Positions 36,543 through 41,309 of a stretch of 41,309 nucleotides of DNA are shown piece after piece; the stretch's first letter is position 1; each line of letters begins with the position of its first letter. The DNA is taken from positions 1 through 41,309 of the IMG/VR virus record IMGVR_UViG_3300030117_008055; one strand, 5' to 3'. Under the pieces are notes generated by a model that was given only the letters and a program-made list of their open reading frames with translations, made no database searches and was not told where the DNA came from. A program made the translations under genes and the position numbers. The DNA is from a virus.

Positions 36543-38114
36543 ATGTCGTCAGTATTGTCCAAGAAAGAGATAATTGCAGAAGTGGTAAAAGCTGGTAAAG
36601 ATCCAGTTTACTTTATAGATAATTACTGCAGAATATCTCATCCCCAATTAGGCTTGATACCTTTCAAAACTTACGACTTTCAAGCTAGTCTTGTGGGTGA
36701 TTTTAATGAGCATCGATTTAATGTTATTTTAAAGGCTAGGCAGCTTGGAATATCTACTATATCTGCAGCTTATATTGCTTGGTTGATGATGTTTCATCGT
36801 GACAAAAACGTTCTTGTTATTGCCACTAAGTTTCAAACGGCTGCAAATCTAGTTAAAAAAGTCAAGGCTATTCACAAAAATTTGCCAGATTGGCTTCGAA
36901 TATCTGAAATATCTATAGACAACAGAACTTCTTTTGAGCTTTCAAATGGGTCACAGATTAAAGCATCATCCACCTCGTCAGATGCTGGACGTTCAGAAGC
37001 ACTTTCTTTATTGGTTATTGACGAGGCTGCTCATGTCGATGGGTTAGATGAGTTGTGGGCTGGCCTATACCCTACCTTATCAACTGGAGGAAGATGCATA
37101 GCTCTTTCAACTCCTAATGGCGTTGGTAACTGGTTTCATCAAACGTGTATCGATGCTGAAGCAGGAAAAAATGACTTCTTTTTGACCACGTTGAAATGGG
37201 ACGTCCACCCTGACCGCGACCGAGAGTGGTTTGAAAAAGAAACTAAAAATATGCCTGTTAGGCAGATAGCTCAAGAGCTAGAATGTAACTTTAATATGTC
37301 TGGCGAGACAGTCTTTCATCCTGAAGACATGCAATGGATTAAAGAGAACCTAGAGGATCCAAAATATAGAACAGGTTTTGATAGAAATTTGTGGATCTGG
37401 GAGGAGTACCAACCAGGCTCCTCTTATATGGTTTCTGCTGATGTTGCTCGTGGAGACGGAAATGACTACTCCGTGTTTCATGTTGTTAAGTTGGAGACAA
37501 GTGAAATAGTGGCAGAGTATCAAGGAAAGCCAAATCCAGATATGTTTTCAGTGATGCTAAACGAGATAGGAAAAGAGTATGGAAATGCGCTCTTGGTTGT
37601 TGAGAACAACAATATAGGCTGGTCAGTTCTTGATAAAATACAAGAACAGCAATATGATAATTTATACTTTAGTAAGAAATCAACTCATGAATATGTTGAC
37701 GCACATGCTAGTCTTTATGAAAATGTTGTACCTGGTTTTTCCACAACTATCAAGACAAGACCATTGATAGTTGCAAAGCTTGAAGAGTTTATAAGAAATA
37801 AACTAATTAAAATTAAGTCTAAAAGAATGTATAATGAAATGCAAACATTCGTTTGGCAAAATGGCAAACCTCAAGCAATGAAAAAAAATAATGATGATTT
37901 AATTATGGCATGCGCAATTGGATGTTGGGTAAAGGATACGGCACTCTCAGTATCTCAACGAGAGGTAGCATATCAAAAAGCATTCTTATCTTCCATAGGA
38001 ACTTCAGAAACAAAACTTAATACCGCAATACCCGGCATGGAAGGTTATAAGTCTACAAAAAAGAACAAACAACTAGAGAAGCTTAAAGATCACTTATGGC
38101 TTTTGAAGGGATAA
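36543..38114 (+). CDS. Terminase large subunit (packaging ATPase and nuclease)
   Basis: This is the DNA-packaging motor protein, which binds the portal, uses ATP to translocate DNA and cuts concatemers. The Walker A variant KARQLGIST is near residues 63-72. Walker B with catalytic Glu is in LLVIDEAAHV near 157-165. A coupling-type motif, ALSTPNGVG, follows. The C-terminal RNase H-fold nuclease has its first Asp in SADVARGDGNDYS (~298), an acidic residue in LVVENNNIG (~351) and Asp residues in NDDLIMA (~450). At 523 aa it is close to the usual length. The start at 36543 lacks a clear ribosome-binding site. The portal gene follows three bases downstream. Confidence 0.95.
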   Translation: MSSVLSKKEIIAEVVKAGKDPVYFIDNYCRISHPQLGLIPFKTYDFQASLVGDFNEHRFNVILKARQLGISTISAAYIAWLMMFHRDKNVLVIATKFQTAANLVKKVKAIHKNLPDWLRISEISIDNRTSFELSNGSQIKASSTSSDAGRSEALSLLVIDEAAHVDGLDELWAGLYPTLSTGGRCIALSTPNGVGNWFHQTCIDAEAGKNDFFLTTLKWDVHPDRDREWFEKETKNMPVRQIAQELECNFNMSGETVFHPEDMQWIKENLEDPKYRTGFDRNLWIWEEYQPGSSYMVSADVARGDGNDYSVFHVVKLETSEIVAEYQGKPNPDMFSVMLNEIGKEYGNALLVVENNNIGWSVLDKIQEQQYDNLYFSKKSTHEYVDAHASLYENVVPGFSTTIKTRPLIVAKLEEFIRNKLIKIKSKRMYNEMQTFVWQNGKPQAMKKNNDDLIMACAIGCWVKDTALSVSQREVAYQKAFLSSIGTSETKLNTAIPGMEGYKSTKKNKQLEKLKDHLWLLKG

Positions 38115-38117
38115 AAC

Positions 38118-40133
38118 ATGGCAAAAAATAAAAATAAATCAGGCGATAGAAATCCTAAAAATCCACTCTTTAGACAACTATCAAAGCTACTTTCAGGGCC
38201 GCTTGTCCGATATCGTAGGCAAGATGCAAAGCAGTTAAAAAGACGACAACTAGATAAATATGCCACTCGTTTTAATTCTACCTCTGGGCAAGAGTTTAAG
38301 ATGTCCTCCTACAGCGATGTATACGGCATGCTCCAGGCGGAATATTATGCAAACCAAAACAGGCTTGATCGATATGTTGATTTTGATCAGATGGAATACA
38401 CGCCTGAAATTGCGTCAGCGTTAGATATATACGCGGACGAAATGACAACATCTTCCCCGTATACTCCTATAATTAATATACAATGCAGCAACAGTGAAAT
38501 AAGAGGGGTACTGGACACTTTATTTTTTAATATTTTGAATATTGAATTTAACTTATACGGCTGGGCTCGTTCAATGTGTAAGTATGGAGATTTCTTTCTT
38601 TACCTTGATATTGAGCAAGATGAGGGGATTAAAAACACTATAGGCCTGCCCCCAACAGAGATTGAAAGACTTGAGGGCGAGGATCGAATGAATCCAAACT
38701 ACATTCAGTTTCAATGGAACTCTGGTGGTCTTACGCTAGAAAATTGGCAAGTTGCTCATTTTAGAGTCCTTGGTAATGACAAATTTGCCCCGTATGGCAC
38801 TTCAATTCTTGATGGAGCAAGAAGAATTTGGAGACAATTAACCCTTCTTGAAGATGCAGTTATGGCATATAGAATTGTTAGATCTCCTGAGCGGCGAGTA
38901 TTTAAGATTGATGTTGGCAATATACCCCCGGAAGATGTGGAACAATACATGCAAAGGGTCATGACCCAGATGAAGAGGAATCAAATTGTAGACGCTAGCA
39001 CCGGTCGAGTTGATTTAAGATACAATCCTCTCAGCATTGAAGAAGACTACTATATTCCTGTTAGAGGTGGTCAAACTAGCACTGATATTTCTGTTGTTGG
39101 TGGTGGCAAATATACTGGAGATATCGAAGATGTTAAGTATCTTAGAGATAAGCTATTCAGCGCGCTTAAGATCCCTATGTCCTATTTATCTCGCGGTGAC
39201 GGCGCCGACGAGGACAAGTCTACTTTAGCACAGAAAGATATTCGATTTGCTAGAACTGTGCAGAGACTACAGCGCTCTATTATATCTGAGCTTCACAAGA
39301 TGGCAGTTATTCATTTGTATACAATTGGATATCGTGGTAATGACTTGTTATCGTTCAAGATTAAATTAAACAACCCTTCGAAACTAGCTGAATTGCAAGA
39401 GTTAGAGCACTGGAAGGCTCGCTTTGGAGCGGCTGGTGAAGCTACTGAAGGATACTTTAGTCGTCGATGGGTTGCTAAAAATATTCTTGGGTTGCAAGAA
39501 GAAGAGTTTAGAAGACTCCAAGCAGAGAGTTATTATGATAAAAAGCATGATATTTCACTTGAGAAAGTTGGAGAATCAGAGGCAGAAGGTGCTGGCGGCG
39601 GCGGTGCTTTAGGTGGAGACTTAGGTGGCGGTTTAGGCGGTGATCTTGGTGGTGGAGATTTAGGAGGTGATCTTGGTGGAGACCTTGGCGGGGATCTAGG
39701 AGGAGAAGCTGGCGCTGGAGAAGGAGGAGACGCTCCTGGCGCTGAAGAACCACCGGCACCAGGGGGAGATCTCTTGGCTACCCCACCTGGAGAAACAGCA
39801 CCAGCAAAAAGAGATGAAGATGGCAACCTGAAAAAGGGTCAAACTAGAAAGTATAAAAAATCAAAATATAAAACAAAAGGGCAGTCGGGCAAAAGCAGAG
39901 GCGCTTTTACTAGGTCTCAACAAGGAATGTATTCAAAAGAAACCTCTTCAGGCACTGTACGCAACATTCACAAGGGAAAAGATAGTTTAGACGCTGCCAT
40001 AAAACATTCTCATAGCCTAACAGAAAACAAAACTGATTTTTATGATCAGGAAGAAATAAAACTATTTAAAGAGAACCATGAATTTAAAACACTAATCAAC
40101 TCTCTGGAGAAAAACCATGAAGTTTCATCATAA
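38118..40133 (+). CDS. Portal protein with glycine-rich insert, 671 aa (T4 gp20-like)
   Basis: This is the dodecameric ring at the head vertex through which DNA passes, assigned by position after the terminase and by resemblance to T4-type portals. Supporting segments are LQAEYYANQNRLDRYVDFDQ and EIASALDIYADEMTT near the N-terminus, the RIVRSPERRVFKIDVGNIP segment, and DIEDVKYLRDKLFSALKIP with the following SYLSRGDGADEDKS. After the core, residues about 492-535 are almost pure Gly/Asp/Leu. A basic tail follows (KKGQTRKYKKSKYKTKGQ). This makes it longer than T4 gp20 (524 aa). The start has an AAGGGAT site. The gene overlaps the next by 17 bases. Confidence 0.93.
   Translation: MAKNKNKSGDRNPKNPLFRQLSKLLSGPLVRYRRQDAKQLKRRQLDKYATRFNSTSGQEFKMSSYSDVYGMLQAEYYANQNRLDRYVDFDQMEYTPEIASALDIYADEMTTSSPYTPIINIQCSNSEIRGVLDTLFFNILNIEFNLYGWARSMCKYGDFFLYLDIEQDEGIKNTIGLPPTEIERLEGEDRMNPNYIQFQWNSGGLTLENWQVAHFRVLGNDKFAPYGTSILDGARRIWRQLTLLEDAVMAYRIVRSPERRVFKIDVGNIPPEDVEQYMQRVMTQMKRNQIVDASTGRVDLRYNPLSIEEDYYIPVRGGQTSTDISVVGGGKYTGDIEDVKYLRDKLFSALKIPMSYLSRGDGADEDKSTLAQKDIRFARTVQRLQRSIISELHKMAVIHLYTIGYRGNDLLSFKIKLNNPSKLAELQELEHWKARFGAAGEATEGYFSRRWVAKNILGLQEEEFRRLQAESYYDKKHDISLEKVGESEAEGAGGGGALGGDLGGGLGGDLGGGDLGGDLGGDLGGDLGGEAGAGEGGDAPGAEEPPAPGGDLLATPPGETAPAKRDEDGNLKKGQTRKYKKSKYKTKGQSGKSRGAFTRSQQGMYSKETSSGTVRNIHKGKDSLDAAIKHSHSLTENKTDFYDQEEIKLFKENHEFKTLINSLEKNHEVSS
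39590..39720 (+). repeat. Gly-Gly-Asp-Leu coding repeat in the portal gene
   Basis: A run of about 130 bases encodes repeats of GGDLGG and related units (LGGDLGGGLGGDLGGG and so on). The DNA units, such as GGAGGTGATCTTGG, differ at synonymous positions, so the amino acids rather than the bases are conserved. The resulting linker between the portal core and its basic tail is likely flexible. The antisense strand is open but Pro/Arg-rich, as expected for a shadow. Confidence 0.8.
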
Positions 40134-40926
40134 TAAGAAAAGAAATACCGCTTTGATTTATGAAATGATGGTCAATGAGCTTACCAAAGCCATCATAAAT
40201 AAGAATCAAGAATCTAAAAACAAAATCTCTACCATGTTTAAAAAGTATTTTAGTAAGGGTACAGTACTGCACAAAGAAAACTCAATTTATTCATCACTAA
40301 CAGAAAGTAGAGATCTTGGAAATGAAATATTTAAAGAAGTTTTAGAAACAGCAAAAAAACAGTATAATTTACTTGACAAGAAAAGTATATTTAATCAACA
40401 GACACGCTTAATTAGCGAGGTGAATAAAAGTCTGGGGAAAGATTTTTGGAGTAACTATGTTAAGGATTATCAATGGACTGCAACGTTGAATCAGGTTCTT
40501 AAGCAAGACAATCCTCCAAAAAATCAAGTGCTTTTAGAGCATAAGCTTGTTGATATTAAGAAGCCTGTCGAATCAAAAACTGCGAGCTTCCCAAAGATAG
40601 ACAATCTTGCAATAAAAAGCTTTGTTCAGAAATTTAACAGCACTTACAAACAAACTTTAACGGAGTCTCAACGAACTATTTTAAATAAGTTTATATTATC
40701 TTCGCATGACAATGGGCTAGAGTTAAAAACCTGCATATATGAAGAATTAGAAGACATAAGACAGCAATTACAAGAAGCACAATCAAATACTAAAGATGAC
40801 AGTGTAAAAAACAAAATTAATAAAGTTGTGCAAAAAACACAATCTTATCAGGACAGCAAAGTCGATCAAAAAATTATTTTTGAAGTGTTTCAAATGCGAA
40901 GTCTTGTTGAGGAGTTAAAAAAGTAA
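40117..40926 (+). CDS. Helical protein of unknown function after portal, 269 aa
   Basis: The ATG at 40117 lies within the end of the portal gene (17-base overlap) with GGAGA ten bases upstream. The protein is Lys/Asn/Gln-rich and largely helical, beginning MKFHHNKKRNTALIYEMMVN. There is a Trp-containing centre (FWSNYVKDYQWTATLNQ) and a charged helical C-terminus. No membrane segment or catalytic motif is visible. Position between portal and further head genes suggests a scaffold, core or head-assembly role, by inference only. I recall similar N-termini after portal genes in environmental phages. Confidence 0.75.
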   Translation: MKFHHNKKRNTALIYEMMVNELTKAIINKNQESKNKISTMFKKYFSKGTVLHKENSIYSSLTESRDLGNEIFKEVLETAKKQYNLLDKKSIFNQQTRLISEVNKSLGKDFWSNYVKDYQWTATLNQVLKQDNPPKNQVLLEHKLVDIKKPVESKTASFPKIDNLAIKSFVQKFNSTYKQTLTESQRTILNKFILSSHDNGLELKTCIYEELEDIRQQLQEAQSNTKDDSVKNKINKVVQKTQSYQDSKVDQKIIFEVFQMRSLVEELKK

Positions 40927-41309
40927 TGGCTATTATTATAAAAATACAAGCAACTCCTGCAGCAACCGAAGAGATAAAGAAGGTAATATTAAAAGCCAGA
41001 AGAACTCTAGATGGCAAAATATTAATTCCTGACCATCCAGATATTGATATCGCGATAATACCTGAAAAGAGCAAAGTTATTGCTTTTCCAAAGGAAGAGA
41101 TGGATGACGAAGTATATGAAACGCAAGACAGGCTTTTTAAGCACCTAGTAAGGCAAGGTGTTTGTGATTATGATTCAGTTCAGGGTGGTGGTGTTTTTAT
41201 GTCAATGGAAGCAAAAATACCTCAGATGAAAGATGGTGATAATTTACAATATTTAATATACAGTATCAGTCAATTTCTTGATAGTGACCTTCCTTTCTAC
41301 AAAGATCGT
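40926..41309 (+). CDS. Unknown protein, 3' end cut by window edge
   Basis: The ATG overlaps the previous TAA by one base, and the frame stays open for 128 codons to the window end. The visible part begins MAIIIKIQATPAATEEIKKV and includes ILIPDHPDIDIAIIPEKSKV. An acidic helix follows (EEMDDEVYETQDRLFKHLV), then a GVCDYDSVQGGGVFMSMEAK segment. No recognised family. By gene order it should belong to the head-assembly region (for example core, protease or scaffold genes), but nothing in the visible residues proves this. Confidence 0.7.
   Translation, partial: MAIIIKIQATPAATEEIKKVILKARRTLDGKILIPDHPDIDIAIIPEKSKVIAFPKEEMDDEVYETQDRLFKHLVRQGVCDYDSVQGGGVFMSMEAKIPQMKDGDNLQYLIYSISQFLDSDLPFYKDR

Noticed and set aside
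39590-39720. CRISPR-like or tandem DNA repeat
   Set aside because: The repeats are imperfect, in frame and encode GGDLGG units. There are no spacers and no cas genes.
39533-39826. Open antisense frame rich in Pro, Ser and Arg over the portal gene
   Set aside because: It is the complement of the glycine-codon repeat, which rarely gives stops on the other strand. It has no ribosome-binding site and no recognisable domain.

Overview
The window is a contiguous, AT-rich piece of a tailed double-stranded DNA phage genome (Caudoviricetes). It carries a large terminase, a portal protein, giant virion proteins, a RuvC-type nuclease, a phage primase and an Mre11/Rad50-type recombination protein. All recognised genes lie on the + strand. 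They are packed with gaps of 0-75 bases, often with 1-base start/stop overlaps, and no stretch over 300 bases lacks a gene. Style and gene set resemble environmental, probably marine, myovirus-like phages. This is inference from remembered families: host, genus and true tail type cannot be read from the window.

Left region (1-29257): virion structural module. It starts inside a gene cut by the window edge, followed by two giant proteins (2277 and 3298 aa), three further structural proteins (342, 1332, 1002 aa) and three smaller ones (347, 381, 405 aa). The 2277-aa protein has LamG/concanavalin-like domains. The 3298-aa protein starts with a serial array of related beta-rich modules. Proteins 342 and 347 share an N-terminal motif, and proteins 381 and 405 share a C-terminal domain. 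I see no recognisable tail sheath, tape measure or major capsid gene.

Middle region (29270-34522): DNA metabolism. It holds a RuvC-like resolvase, a DnaG-like primase with zinc ribbon and Toprim domain, two small unknown proteins, and one 1051-aa polypeptide joining an Mre11/SbcD/gp47-like nuclease to a Rad50/SbcC/gp46-like ATPase. Candidate sigma70-like promoters precede the resolvase and the fusion gene.

Right region (34579-41309): a probable lysis/envelope cluster (small holin-like membrane protein, inner-membrane coiled-coil spanin-like protein, secreted coiled-coil protein with a C-terminal membrane anchor). Next come a zinc-ribbon protein, an unknown 176-aa protein, the large terminase, the portal protein with a glycine-rich insert, an unknown 269-aa protein and a gene cut by the right edge. 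Head genes presumably continue to the right.

The best leads are the one-chain Mre11-Rad50 fusion with a non-canonical cysteine pair at the coiled-coil apex, the module array in the giant protein, the unusual membrane topology of the 154-aa lysis-cluster protein, and an 11-base promoter-like motif shared by two intergenic regions, one of them overlapping a 14-base palindrome. No CRISPR array, transposon, integrase, reverse transcriptase or tRNA was seen.
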